From Candidatus Aminicenantota bacterium (GTDB lineage Bacteria > Acidobacteriota > Aminicenantia > UBA2199): a DNA stretch of 64,000 nt. The DNA lies in NCBI GenBank assembly GCA_026393835.1, contig JAPKZK010000038.1:124001-188000 (forward strand), in the 5' to 3' direction. The position numbers and the translations under genes were made by a program. Below, one piece after another: positions 33,243 to 41,637 of this stretch. The notes below the pieces were generated by a model, which was not told the DNA's origin, did not search any database, and saw nothing but the letters and a program-made list of their open reading frames with translations. Numbering within the stretch: position 1 is the first letter of the stretch; each line of letters opens with the position of its first letter.

Positions 33243-35363
33243 TCAAGAAACCGGCAAGCGAATAACGGCGACTGTTCCGGCGCCGCCCGATCGCTCATTG
33301 GGCTCCAGGGCAATGGTTCCGTCGATCTCTTCCAACACCCGTTTGGCAATTGCCAGGCCCAGGCCCGTACCTTTGCTGCGGGTGGTAAAATAGGGTTCAA
33401 AGAGGTGCGCCCGCACATCATCGGGAATGCCGACCCCGGTATCCCGTATCTCAAGGATGGCCATATTATCCTGTTTATATATCGAGACCGTCAATGTCCC
33501 GCCCCCGGGCATGGCCTGGAATGCATTGGCGACAATATTGGTTAATACGCGGTGTAATTTCATGCAATCGGCGTAGACGTTTATTTTATTATCCCCCGGC
33601 TTCCCCGGCGTACTCTCGGCCGCGTTGACCGTTTCCACCTGTATTCGGATACCCAGTTCCTTTGCCCAGGCGCTGTCCAGGTCCAGTACTTCCGACATAA
33701 CCGCTTCAAGATCGCACTTCTCCAGTATAGACCGGCGACCTCCGGTGAATTCGTGGAAATCCACGGCGATTTTTTGCAGGTTTGTGATTTGGCCGTCGAT
33801 CAACTGCAGGGTTTGCCGCAATATTTGCTGGTAATTGGGGGAGCGGTCATCGCATGATTGTTTCAAAAGGTCTACGGACAATTTTATGGGGGTCAGGGCA
33901 TTTTTAATGTCATGGGATATCTGGCGGGCCATTTCTCGCCATGCGGCGTTTTTTTCAACTTTGATGAGTTGTTCGCGTTTCTCTTTCAGTTCCAGGATCA
34001 TGCGGTTAAAGTCATCCGCCAGGTCGCTGATTTCATCGCCTGTACCCACGTGGGTATGGGGTTCCAGGTTGCCGTTGGAGACTTTGCGAATATGTTTTTG
34101 GAGGGCCAGGATAGGTTTGGCGGTACGGCGCGCCACCATCATGATCCACAAGATAACCAGGAGGGAGACCAGGGCGGTGGAAGTATAGAGGAGGCGTTTT
34201 AGTTCCCCGGCCATGGCATAAATATCGTCGTTATCGATGCCCACGCCCACTACCCAGCCGAACCCGCTGTCCAGGGGGCCCCGGTTCGGTCCGTTACAAT
34301 GCTGATAGGCCGCGTTTTTTCGTTGGCCGCGAAATTCGTATTCCCGGTAAAGTCCGGAGCGGCTTGAGCGTGCATCGGCCACCATTTGGGGCAGGTTTAC
34401 CCTCGGTCCGCCGATTTTTTCGCCATAAAGCGAGCGGTCCTGGTGCGCCAGGATGGTTTCCGCATCGGCGCCCCATATCCAGGCGTAGGGCGACGGCTCT
34501 TTGTCTTTTACCAGGCCGCTGAAGTAAGCTTTTATCCTGGGCACATCCATTAGTTGTTGGATGTGTTTCCAATTGACCAGGACATATATGACGCCGATGT
34601 GGTCCCTGTTAAAGGTATAGCATTTCACCGGGCCGGCGAAACCGATATAGTAGTTGCCTGCCGGGTCCTCGCCGCCGTGGGAATTTTTAGGCAGCAGGTC
34701 TGTCATATGGTGGTCGACGCGGGCCATTTTCCCGGCCATGGATTCCCGGAACCAGGGTTCGTTGGAATAATTGCGGGAAAATAGTTTTGCCAGGGTGTCG
34801 CGGTCCAGGGAAGAGCCGTCGGGTTTTATGCTGCTGCAGGCCACCGGTTGTCCTTCGGGCCCCACCAGCAGCAATAAGTCATACGCTTCACGGAAGCGGA
34901 CGTATTGGTTAAAGATATCCGTCTGGGTGCGGCGCCAGAAGGTTTTCCAGGACCATCTTTCATCCGATTCGGGGTCCTGGGCCCACGCCAGGATGGCATC
35001 GGGTCCCCAGGCAGGTTGGAATTTTTCTTTCGGTTCCTGGGTCTTAAATTCTTCCATTTCCCTTATATATTCGAGGACCGAGCGATCGCCCAGGATATCC
35101 GTGGTCATCAGCAGTAGGTCGGAGTTTCGTTTGCGCATCATGGCATTTACTTCGTTTGCCAGGTCGGTGGCCAGGCTCAGTAGTGAGCGTCGTACGATGT
35201 TTTCTTTGAGGCGGGTATCGATCTGGGAATCGATGAAATAGACCAGTCCGAAAAATGGAAGAAGGACCGCCACCAATACGGCAATAACCAATTTGGAAGA
35301 GATGCGTTGGAGTGGGTGTCGGGATTCTTTTTGTCCGCCTTTATTTTTTTCTATATCGGTCAT
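33243..35363 (-). CDS. NtrY-like sensor histidine kinase with extracytoplasmic Cache domain
   Basis: 706 residues. TM1 at 24-44, a large periplasmic dCache-like region (about 45-385) with RREYEFRGQRKNAAYQ and GWVVGVGIDNDDIYAM, TM2 at about 390-410, HAMP, then AAWREMARQISHDIKNALTPIKLS (phospho-accepting H in SHDIKN, the NtrY-like box). HATPase boxes: [31 protein letters not shown]. It senses an external ligand and phosphorylates a response regulator, which is not encoded next to it. The stop of the small ABM gene overlaps its ATG (TAATG). Confidence 0.9.
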   Translation of the reverse strand: MTDIEKNKGGQKESRHPLQRISSKLVIAVLVAVLLPFFGLVYFIDSQIDTRLKENIVRRSLLSLATDLANEVNAMMRKRNSDLLLMTTDILGDRSVLEYIREMEEFKTQEPKEKFQPAWGPDAILAWAQDPESDERWSWKTFWRRTQTDIFNQYVRFREAYDLLLLVGPEGQPVACSSIKPDGSSLDRDTLAKLFSRNYSNEPWFRESMAGKMARVDHHMTDLLPKNSHGGEDPAGNYYIGFAGPVKCYTFNRDHIGVIYVLVNWKHIQQLMDVPRIKAYFSGLVKDKEPSPYAWIWGADAETILAHQDRSLYGEKIGGPRVNLPQMVADARSSRSGLYREYEFRGQRKNAAYQHCNGPNRGPLDSGFGWVVGVGIDNDDIYAMAGELKRLLYTSTALVSLLVILWIMMVARRTAKPILALQKHIRKVSNGNLEPHTHVGTGDEISDLADDFNRMILELKEKREQLIKVEKNAAWREMARQISHDIKNALTPIKLSVDLLKQSCDDRSPNYQQILRQTLQLIDGQITNLQKIAVDFHEFTGGRRSILEKCDLEAVMSEVLDLDSAWAKELGIRIQVETVNAAESTPGKPGDNKINVYADCMKLHRVLTNIVANAFQAMPGGGTLTVSIYKQDNMAILEIRDTGVGIPDDVRAHLFEPYFTTRSKGTGLGLAIAKRVLEEIDGTIALEPNERSGGAGTVAVIRLPVS

Positions 35364-35647
35364 TACAGTTTTTTCATCGACCAGGCCGCGGGTTTATCTA
35401 CGAACCATTCCCTGGCTTTTGGCCAGGTGGTTTTAAAAAAATCGGATTTGCGGTAATTATCCAGGTCTTCTTCGGAGTTCCATATGCTGTAGCTGAAGAA
35501 TATGTTCTGATGGTGGATATCCTGGAGGAAATCGAGGTGTTCGCATCCTTTGAAATTTCGGATAGTATCTTTAATGGATTTTACGTATTCTTTAAAATCC
35601 TCGACCTTTGCATCCAGGAAAGTCATTTTAACGATTCTAATAATCAT
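35363..35647 (-). CDS. ABM-domain (antibiotic biosynthesis monooxygenase-like) protein
   Basis: 94 residues in a ferredoxin-like fold: MIIRIVKMTFLDAKVEDFKE, then FKGCEHLDFLQDIHHQNIFFSYSIWNSEEDLDNYRKSDFFK. This is the ABM/YgiN-like pattern (W-x-s-x-e-a-l-x-x-h). Such proteins are small oxygenases or quinol oxidases or act as heme or flavin-free sensors. Overlap with the kinase start (1 nt) suggests co-translation and that the pair responds to one signal. Confidence 0.75.
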   Translation of the reverse strand: MIIRIVKMTFLDAKVEDFKEYVKSIKDTIRNFKGCEHLDFLQDIHHQNIFFSYSIWNSEEDLDNYRKSDFFKTTWPKAREWFVDKPAAWSMKKL

Positions 35648-35732
35648 TGGTTAATCGCATTGGGTTTTAATAAGTCTAAAGTATACCCGATAAAAGCCCT
35701 GTTTGCAAGAGATGTATGAAAAAAGGAATAAT

Positions 35733-35806
35733 CAAAAGTTTTAGGAAGTCCAGAAACCTCGCCCTCCGTGAGGGTCTTTTTCAAAAGGGTTTCTGGTGGC
35801 CGCGGG
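35733..35806 (+). repeat. GAAGTCCAGAAACC palindromic element, intergenic copy
   Basis: AAAAGTTTTAGGAAGTCCAG, stem CCAGAAACC (35750-35758) with GGTTTCTGG (35788-35796), inner stem GCCCTC..GAGGGT, then TGGCCGCGGGCAT. It touches the stop of the exporter gene at 35809 and likely works as its terminator. Confidence 0.75.
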
Positions 35807-35808
35807 CA

Positions 35809-37146
35809 TTATTCGGCATTCATTTTTCGTACGGCGCGGAAATGGGAAGGTAAAAGATAGATATTGGAACACAGCAAGGACAGCACATACGCGCAAGCGG
35901 CCGCCACTACCCCTATGAAATCAAGCCGATGAATGGTCACATACAGGACGCCGATAACGGTTCCCACTTCAACGACGGTGGCCCAGGAAATAGGGATAGT
36001 ATTATTAACCGCCACCAGGACGGCCCGCTGGAAATTAATCGATACTGTCAACGCGGGCAGGAATACAAGAAGCTGGACAGGTAGGTAAGTAAACCCGGTC
36101 AGTTCAAGACTCAAACCGGAAACCTGGTGAAACCATATTTGCGCCAATGGGGTAAAGGCCACCAGGGCAAGTCCGCTGCTGACCGCCGCCGCCATATATA
36201 AAGCAAAATTCCGCAGCGGGGTATAATGTTCTTTTTTCTCTCCCATCAGAGCGATAACCACCTCTGTGTAGGATAAGCCAAAACTCCTGAAAATAAAGAA
36301 CAGGGAATTAACAACGGGCAGAACAGCCAGGGATTCGATGGAAAAGCGGCTCTTGCCCATGAAGAAGGTCACCATGGGGTGAACTCCCATGGCCAGGATG
36401 TTCATCAATGCCAGGGGATAGTAAAACCTGGAGATAAACCCGTAGCTAATGGGTTTCATTATGGTATTATCAGTGGCTGGGGGCCGTAATAGTTCTTTCA
36501 ATGCGCCCCGGACCATTAGCCGGCTGGCGATGGATTCGCAGAGAACGCCGGTGGACAGCGCGGCTGCGCCGACATATGCGCCGGGTACTTTTAAAAGATA
36601 AAACGCCGCCGCGCCGGCTGTCATGGACGTAAGGCGGACCACCGTTCCATAAGCCACGCGCCGGGTTAAGCCATGGCGAATTAATACGCCCTGGTAAAAG
36701 CGGCGGAACCCAATGGCGGCGGGCCACGGTAAAAGCAGCAGCAGCGCGGTATGGGTCAGTTTCGCAATATTGTGGGGCAGTTGGATTAAATGTTCGGCCA
36801 GGTAATGGAAAACCGGGGGCAGGAGAACGATAAGCATTATTAGGGTAATAGCGGTATTTAAAATAATGGTAAACCGCCGTAATTTATAATAGGCGTCGCT
36901 GTCTTTGCATAATGCGGTAGAGGCGCTCAACAGCATAATGATGGGGGATTCGACGATCAAGGCAAAAGAAAAAGCTACCCCATAAGCAGCGAGGTTGAAT
37001 TTGGGCTCCGGCAGCCGGGCGATAATCGCCGCTAAAAAAGGGCCTTCCACCGACATCATCAACCAGGATGCCGCTAGCGGATACCAGAAAGTTAATATTT
37101 TTTTGGGCGTCAATACTGCATTTTTCATTGGCTGATAGAATATCAT
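35809..37146 (-). CDS. MOP/MATE-superfamily membrane exporter
   Basis: 445 residues, about 12 hydrophobic segments. Start region FWYPLAASWLMMSVEGPFLAAIIARLPEP resembles the first helix and loop of MATE-like and ANK/PST-like MOP transporters (the E-G-P-F-L-A-A-I-x-A motif). LPWPAAIGFRRFYQGVLIRHGLT after helix 4 is typical of the fold. Substrate unknown. The ATG at 37146 or the internal one at 37128 could be used; neither has a good RBS. Confidence 0.65.
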   Translation of the reverse strand: MIFYQPMKNAVLTPKKILTFWYPLAASWLMMSVEGPFLAAIIARLPEPKFNLAAYGVAFSFALIVESPIIMLLSASTALCKDSDAYYKLRRFTIILNTAITLIMLIVLLPPVFHYLAEHLIQLPHNIAKLTHTALLLLLPWPAAIGFRRFYQGVLIRHGLTRRVAYGTVVRLTSMTAGAAAFYLLKVPGAYVGAAALSTGVLCESIASRLMVRGALKELLRPPATDNTIMKPISYGFISRFYYPLALMNILAMGVHPMVTFFMGKSRFSIESLAVLPVVNSLFFIFRSFGLSYTEVVIALMGEKKEHYTPLRNFALYMAAAVSSGLALVAFTPLAQIWFHQVSGLSLELTGFTYLPVQLLVFLPALTVSINFQRAVLVAVNNTIPISWATVVEVGTVIGVLYVTIHRLDFIGVVAAACAYVLSLLCSNIYLLPSHFRAVRKMNAE

Positions 37147-37239
37147 GGATTTGTGTCTTATTCAAGGTTTATCAAATCTTATGACGGGGGGATATTTTTT
37201 GCCCAACATCTTTTCTCCTTTCCTATTTCAAAAATTTAA

Positions 37240-37315
37240 TCCAATGTAGGGGTTTGATTTATCAAACCCTAATCCTGGTAAATTTTTGATTAAAAGGGGT
37301 TTGATGAATCAAACC
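37240..37315 (+). repeat. Inverted repeat GTAGGGGTTTGAT..ATCAAACCCCTAC
   Basis: Left arm GTAGGGGTTTGATTTATCAA, right arm GGGGTTTGATGAATCAAACC-CCTAC, each arm itself palindromic (TTTGAT..ATCAAA). Lies in the spacer between divergent genes. Confidence 0.7.
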
Positions 37316-37320
37316 CCTAC

Positions 37321-37349
37321 TTGACTTTTTTATCCCTTTCTATTATTGT
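37321..37349 (+). promoter_or_regulatory. Predicted leaderless promoter of the sirtuin gene
   Basis: TTGACT at 37321-37326, 17 nt, TATTGT at 37344-37349, 6 nt to the ATG at 37356. The gap TTGACC has no RBS. Confidence 0.6.
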
Positions 37350-37355
37350 TTGACC

Positions 37356-38192
37356 ATGAAAAATTCCAATCAAGTAATCGAGAAAGCCGCCCTGCGTATC
37401 CGCGAGGCAGATGCAATATTAATTTGCGCCGGGGCAGGCATCGGCGTCGATTCCGGTCTCCCGGATTTCCGCGGCGACCAGGGATTCTGGAAAGCGTATC
37501 CCCCCTTTGCCAAACTGGGATACAGTTTCACCGAAATGGCGAACCCCCAATGGTTTGAACGCGATCCACACCTGGCCTGGGGTTTCTACGGCCACCGTTT
37601 GAATCTATACAGGAAAACCATTCCGCATAAAGGGTTCGAAATCCTCCTCCGCTGGGGCAAAGAAAAACCCGGGGGCTATTTCGTTTTCACTTCCAACGTG
37701 GACGGCCAATTCCAAAAAGCCGGGTTTAACGAAAACCAGATCAACGAGTGCCACGGTTCCATTCACTATATGCAATGTTCCTCTCCCTGCTGTGAAACCA
37801 CCTGGTCTGCGGAGAACATTCATATTGAAGTGGACGAAGAGACCATGAAAGCCAGCGACCCGCTGCCCAAATGCCCGGCTTGCGGCCGCGTGGCCAGGCC
37901 CAATATATTAATGTTCGGCGATTGGAATTGGATTCCCACGCGCACCCAGGATCAGCAGTTCCGGTTTCACTATTGGTTGGAACAGAACCGGGGCGACGCC
38001 ATTGTTATTGTCGAATGTGGGGCCGGGACCGGGGTTCCCACTGTACGGATTACCTCCGAAAGCATCGTATCAAAATACAAAGCCGCATTGATCCGCATCA
38101 ATGCCCGGGAGTCCTTTGTCCCCCCGGGCCAAATCGGTTTACCTATGGGCGCGCTGGAAGCCTTACTGAGCCTTCTGCCGCATTCTCTTTAA
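37356..38192 (+). CDS. Sir2-family NAD-dependent protein deacylase
   Basis: 278 residues from MKNSNQVIEKAALRIREADA. GAGIGVDSGLPDFRG at 26-40 is the NAD loop, TSNVDGQF at 112-119, catalytic H133 in NECHGS, and zinc-site cysteines C141, C145/C146 and CPAC at 173-176. The final part (IIVECGAGTGVPTVR, RINARE) is standard. Removes acyl groups from lysines using NAD, or ADP-ribosylates. Its 3' end overlaps, in antisense, a copy of the C-terminal codons of the MFS transporter. Confidence 0.9.
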   Translation: MKNSNQVIEKAALRIREADAILICAGAGIGVDSGLPDFRGDQGFWKAYPPFAKLGYSFTEMANPQWFERDPHLAWGFYGHRLNLYRKTIPHKGFEILLRWGKEKPGGYFVFTSNVDGQFQKAGFNENQINECHGSIHYMQCSSPCCETTWSAENIHIEVDEETMKASDPLPKCPACGRVARPNILMFGDWNWIPTRTQDQQFRFHYWLEQNRGDAIVIVECGAGTGVPTVRITSESIVSKYKAALIRINARESFVPPGQIGLPMGALEALLSLLPHSL

Positions 38193-38213
38193 CATCCATT
38201 TCCTGGCCAGTAT
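38100..38213 (+). repeat. Direct duplication of sirtuin 3' end, copy 1
   Basis: 114 nt with two differences from 38769-38882. It covers the last 31 codons and stop of the sirtuin gene and 21 nt beyond. On the reverse strand it encodes ILARKWMLKRMRQKAQ-stop, the tail of the MFS protein. Confidence 0.9.
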
Positions 38214-38247
38214 AATATAAGGGCGTTTTTTTTTGACTACCATGAAA

Positions 38248-38335
38248 ATAGCCGCGAAGAACGCGAAGGACCGCTAAGAAAAAGAGAAAAAATCCTTGGT
38301 GTCTTGGTGCCTTGGTGGCAAAGTGTTCATGATCT
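38248..38335 (+). repeat. CGCGAAG/CTTGGTG mixed inverted word repeat
   Basis: Left arm CATGAAAATAGCCGCGAAGA then CGCGAAGGACCGC; right arm CCTTGGTGTCTTGGTGCCTT then GGTGGCAAAGTGTTCATG. Ends match CATGAAAATRGCC and its complement. It lies inside the segment flanked by the sirtuin duplication. Confidence 0.75.
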
Positions 38336-38379
38336 CCGGGCGACGGCCAGCCGTCATGATTGGCTGCCCCTTTTTCTTC

Positions 38380-38670
38380 TTAAATTGATTGGATATCAAG
38401 TCTTTTTGCATGATTCATCACCTCCCGGCAAAATGCGTTATCCTCCCTGTATACCAAAACATCCAGTTTTTGCTCGCACCTGGAAAAAAAACGTTTTTGA
38501 ATTTCAATGGATAATTTCAGGGGATTTATCGCTTCGTCGGGAATGAGCAACAGGTCTATATCGCCCCCTCTCCTGGTATCGTCCATTCGCGATCCATACA
38601 AATAGATTTTCCCTTTAAACCTTTGGAAGGCATACGTTAACGCTTCTTTTTCATGTATATCAAATCGCAT
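38380..38670 (-). CDS. MNT-type nucleotidyltransferase, orphan
   Basis: 96 residues. LYGSRMDDTRRGGDIDLLLIP is the GSx-DxD signature. The rest (EQKLDVLVYREDNAFCREVMNHAKRLDI) is as in small stand-alone MNT proteins. No HEPN partner. It sits between the two copies of the sirtuin 3' end, so it arrived with or triggered that duplication. RBS is a weak GAAAAG. Confidence 0.8.
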   Translation of the reverse strand: MRFDIHEKEALTYAFQRFKGKIYLYGSRMDDTRRGGDIDLLLIPDEAINPLKLSIEIQKRFFSRCEQKLDVLVYREDNAFCREVMNHAKRLDIQSI

Positions 38671-38740
38671 CTTTTCTTCGACTCCGGGGTTAAGTATATC
38701 ACGAAACCGGTGGATTTTTCAACAGAAATTTTAGTAGGTG

Positions 38741-38882
38741 GCGGCCAGGTGGCCAGGTCCAATATATTAATGCCCGGGAGTCCTTTGTCCCCCCGGGCCA
38801 AATCGGTTTACCTATGGGCGCGCTGGAAGCCTTACTGGGCCTTCTGCCGCATTCCCTTTAACATCCATTTCCTGGCCAGTAT
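38741..38882 (+). pseudogene. Internally deleted second copy of the sirtuin gene end
   Basis: 38741-38772 resembles the sirtuin codons at 37882-37913 (with a few changes), joined through AATG directly to a copy of 38100-38213. About 186 nt of the sirtuin are missing at the joint. The last 51 nt (38832-38882) still serve, in antisense, as the C-terminus of the MFS gene. Confidence 0.85.
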
Positions 38883-40439
38883 CAGGGCGATCGGTGAAAC
38901 CAGTGCAACCAGTCCGTAAAGGAACCACATATACTCGGGGTTCTGTTTAAGACCCAGGCTGGGATCCGGGACATACTTGCCCAGGAAATACCCGGAGTAT
39001 AACGAGGTGACCATCTTGGTCAAAAACCAGGGGAATTGACCGATGCCCATATATATCCCGGTTTTCCCTTCCGGCGCAATCTCGGCTACCCACTGCAAAA
39101 ACCTCGGCTGCCACATGGCTTCACCGGTGGTCATAATAATAACATAAAAAAGGTAAAACCAGGCATTGGTGCCCAGGGCCAAAAGAAACGTGGGAATGGC
39201 CATTACCAGCGTACCCAGTATCACCATGCGGTAAATATCCGTGCGGGCCGTCAACCCGGCAATCAACGGCGCCAGGATGAAAATCAACAGCGGGTTCAGG
39301 TTCCCGAAAATCTCAAAGTATTCGCTTACCATGGTTCCGCCATAACCGCGTTTAAGATAAAGCGGAATGGTTAGCCACTGGTGGGCAAACAAAGTCTGCA
39401 CCGGGATCAGCATAAAAATGAAAAAAACAAAGCGCAGGTCCCGGAAAGGGTGGTCCGGTCTTTTCCGGAGATATTCCCATGTGGAAACGATCAATCCCAG
39501 GGCCAGCAGCGCCGCGGAAATATAAATGGAAAACTCGATTTTTTTAGCAATAACCGCGATCAGCAACGTTGCGGACGCAGCCGTCAGCAGGGCATAAAGC
39601 ATAAAAGGAAGGTGGTTGATTTTTTGCGCTGATTTTTTCTCTTCCTTTACAGCCGCCGTTTCCACATCAGCCCCTTTTTTTTCTTTGCCCGCGGCTTTTT
39701 CCATTTCTTCCGTTTCTTTTTTCACCCGATCAATGGCCCTTGCTTCAACTTTCCGGTTAATAATAATAAACGTCAGGGCCGAAGAAACTACCGTAAGGAT
39801 CGTCAATATCCAGATGACGCCGGCGATACCGTTGGGTGGGAAAATATTCGTAAGATGTCTACGTGAAAAAGAGGAGATAGGACCGAAAATAAAGCCGCCG
39901 AGATTCATCAAGGCATAAATAACCGCATATGCCATTGCGGCGGTTTGCGGGTTGGTGTACTTTTTGACGCCGGCATAAGCCGCAGGTTGATATATCCCGT
40001 ATCCAAGCACCATTATAAAGAGACCCAGCACCATTACAAAAAACATGGGAGAGCCCATCCCCGTACCAAGGGGAATAGTGCCGGAGAGGGCAACGATTAC
40101 CCTGGCCGCGGCCATCAATGCGAGAGAGAGGCCCAGGGCAAGGCGTACGCCGATGCGGTCCACCACGCCGCCCAGGAAAAGCATGGCCAGTGTAATGCCC
40201 CAGGTAACGCCGCCCACCACCCAGCCGCTGTGAATATCGCTCAGTTTCACATTTTCAAAGCAATAGGTGGTCAAAATATAGATCAGTCCAAAATAACAGA
40301 GCCCTTCGATAATATAGGGCAGGTTGATGCCCCACAGGGCGCGTGGGGCTTTGATAAAAGCAACCAGGGTTTCGCCCAGTTCCTTAAACGCAAGTCTTAA
40401 TACTTCGCCAAAGGATTTTTGTACTTTTTCGTCATTCAT
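38832..40439 (-). CDS. MFS transporter
   Basis: 535 residues with about 12-14 membrane segments. Helix 2-3 loop GGVVDRIGVRLAL is the MFS signature (GxxaDRxGxR). A long charged cytoplasmic loop (KKETEEMEKAAGKEKKGADVETAAVKEEKK) splits the halves, as in POT-like transporters. The substrate is not evident. RBS AAGGACGG. Its last 17 codons are the antisense of a duplicated sirtuin end, which shows that the two genes once converged with overlapping 3' ends. Confidence 0.85.
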   Translation of the reverse strand: MNDEKVQKSFGEVLRLAFKELGETLVAFIKAPRALWGINLPYIIEGLCYFGLIYILTTYCFENVKLSDIHSGWVVGGVTWGITLAMLFLGGVVDRIGVRLALGLSLALMAAARVIVALSGTIPLGTGMGSPMFFVMVLGLFIMVLGYGIYQPAAYAGVKKYTNPQTAAMAYAVIYALMNLGGFIFGPISSFSRRHLTNIFPPNGIAGVIWILTILTVVSSALTFIIINRKVEARAIDRVKKETEEMEKAAGKEKKGADVETAAVKEEKKSAQKINHLPFMLYALLTAASATLLIAVIAKKIEFSIYISAALLALGLIVSTWEYLRKRPDHPFRDLRFVFFIFMLIPVQTLFAHQWLTIPLYLKRGYGGTMVSEYFEIFGNLNPLLIFILAPLIAGLTARTDIYRMVILGTLVMAIPTFLLALGTNAWFYLFYVIIMTTGEAMWQPRFLQWVAEIAPEGKTGIYMGIGQFPWFLTKMVTSLYSGYFLGKYVPDPSLGLKQNPEYMWFLYGLVALVSPIALILARKWMLKGMRQKAQ

Positions 40440-40519
40440 AGTTTACCGTCCTTTTTAAGAGAGTCAAAATCGTATTTTATATGAAAACCAAAAATATTTC
40501 AATTGCCGTCGTTGCCTGA

Positions 40520-40795
40520 TTTTTACCTCCGATCTCTAAATTTAGACTCCGATGCTTAAATTTAGCCAGCGATCCTTAAATTTAAGCTTCGATGCTTAAA
40601 TTTTGCCAGCGAAGGCTGATTTTTTCGAAATTTTGCTTAAATTTAGCCATCGTTGCCTAATTTTAGCCATCGACGGCTGATTTTTTGAAAATTTTGTCTA
40701 AATTTAGCCTTCGACGGCTAATTTTTTAAATCGATGCTTAAATTTAGCCATCGATGGTTAATTTTAAGCTGCGAAGCTTCCATTTTTTGTCCGTG
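40520..40795 (+). repeat. Degenerate 20-nt tandem array 3
   Basis: About 13 units. Typical unit: GCCAGCGATCCTTAAATTTA; variants GCCATCGTTGCCTAATTTTA and GACTCCGATGCTTAAATTTA. Every second or third unit is expanded with GGCTGATTTTTTCGAAATTT. Fixed AAATTTA half, variable GCnnCGnnG half. Same period and style as arrays 1 and 2, different sequence. No open frame. Confidence 0.85.
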
Positions 40796-40860
40796 TCTGT
40801 CCCTGTTAGTCCGTGCTCCCCTTTCTTTTCGTGTTCTCCGCGGGCTCAGCAATTCTCATT
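40796..40860 (+). repeat. GTCCGTG/TTCGTG word repeat
   Basis: GTCCGTGTCTGTCCCTGTTA, GTCCGTGC, then TTCGTGTTCTCCGCGGGCTC and CATTTTGAC. Member of the TTCGTG family adjoining array 3. The rest up to 40999 is AT-rich without a gene. Confidence 0.5.
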
Positions 40861-40999
40861 TTGACCTTAAAAAAAGGGAAGAGCGGAAGAAAGGAAGCGA
40901 GGAAATGCGGGAAAAGATTGAAGTTTGGGCTTTTTCGCTAAATGTATGGAAAATTTTTTATTTCTGTGGTATAAATCAGATTGTGAAAAGGATGATATT

Positions 41000-41209
41000 A
41001 TGCCAAATACAAAAATGAAAAGAGTGATCTCAGTAAAAATGTTTTCATCTTTTGAGGAAGAAAATCGGGCTGAGCATCGTCGATTAGCTTCGTTGACACC
41101 TTACCGGAGACTCAAAGAGTTTGCAGTATTACAAGAGCGTGTTTGGGGAACAAAATGGACTGAGGATGGAATTAAAAAAATCGCACGTGTTGAAAAACTG
41201 GCATGGTAA
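41000..41209 (+). CDS. Small antitoxin-like protein
   Basis: 69 residues from MPNTKMKRVISVKMFSSFEE. The pattern xVIxVxxxxSFEEExxAE.xxxxxLTPxRRLxxF.xLxER resembles small proteins that precede nucleotidyltransferase-type toxin genes. AAAGGA stands 7-12 nt upstream. No toxin follows, so it would be an orphan. Family name not known to me. Confidence 0.5.
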   Translation: MPNTKMKRVISVKMFSSFEEENRAEHRRLASLTPYRRLKEFAVLQERVWGTKWTEDGIKKIARVEKLAW

Positions 41210-41311
41210 CGGTCCAATAGAGAAAAAAATGTTTTTTTTACAATCCACGGGATTAACTTTCGTACCGGTTCCGGGTATAGTTTTGTCTTCATTAATGACG
41301 ATTAAAGGTTT

Positions 41312-41360
41312 TTTTCGTGTTAATTCGTGTAATTCGTGGGCTCTATTGTTTTATTTCATG
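41312..41360 (+). repeat. TTCGTG word repeat
   Basis: TTTTCGTGTTAATTCGTGTA then ATTCGTGGGCTC and TTTCATGG. Single arm. Same words at 43670-43705 and, reversed, at 50597-50625. Confidence 0.7.
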
Positions 41361-41637
41361 GAGATTAAATGCCGATGAAAAAGATTTTCATTAGTTACAG
41401 TCTTTAAGGATGTGGAGTATAAGGGGTATTTTTCTGTCGCGGTAGGAATGCCGGTTTCCCGGCGCTGTGTCCTGTGTCGCGCCCGCGGCGTTCTCCAGGG
41501 CGTTCCTCTTGGTCGCGTCCTTCGTCCACGAACTCCACAGGCTCCGCCGGGTTTTCCCATAACTCGCTATAAGGCGCTTTCTGAATGTCCCCGATTCACT
41601 CCCGAATCGCTATTTCCCCCTTTTTTCCCCCTCCCCG
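41361..41637. other. Intergenic region, no gene recognised
   Basis: GC-richer stretch between the TTCGTG element and the lipoate ligase gene. It has open frames on both strands, but none with an RBS or recognisable protein. Possibly gene debris. Confidence 0.4.
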
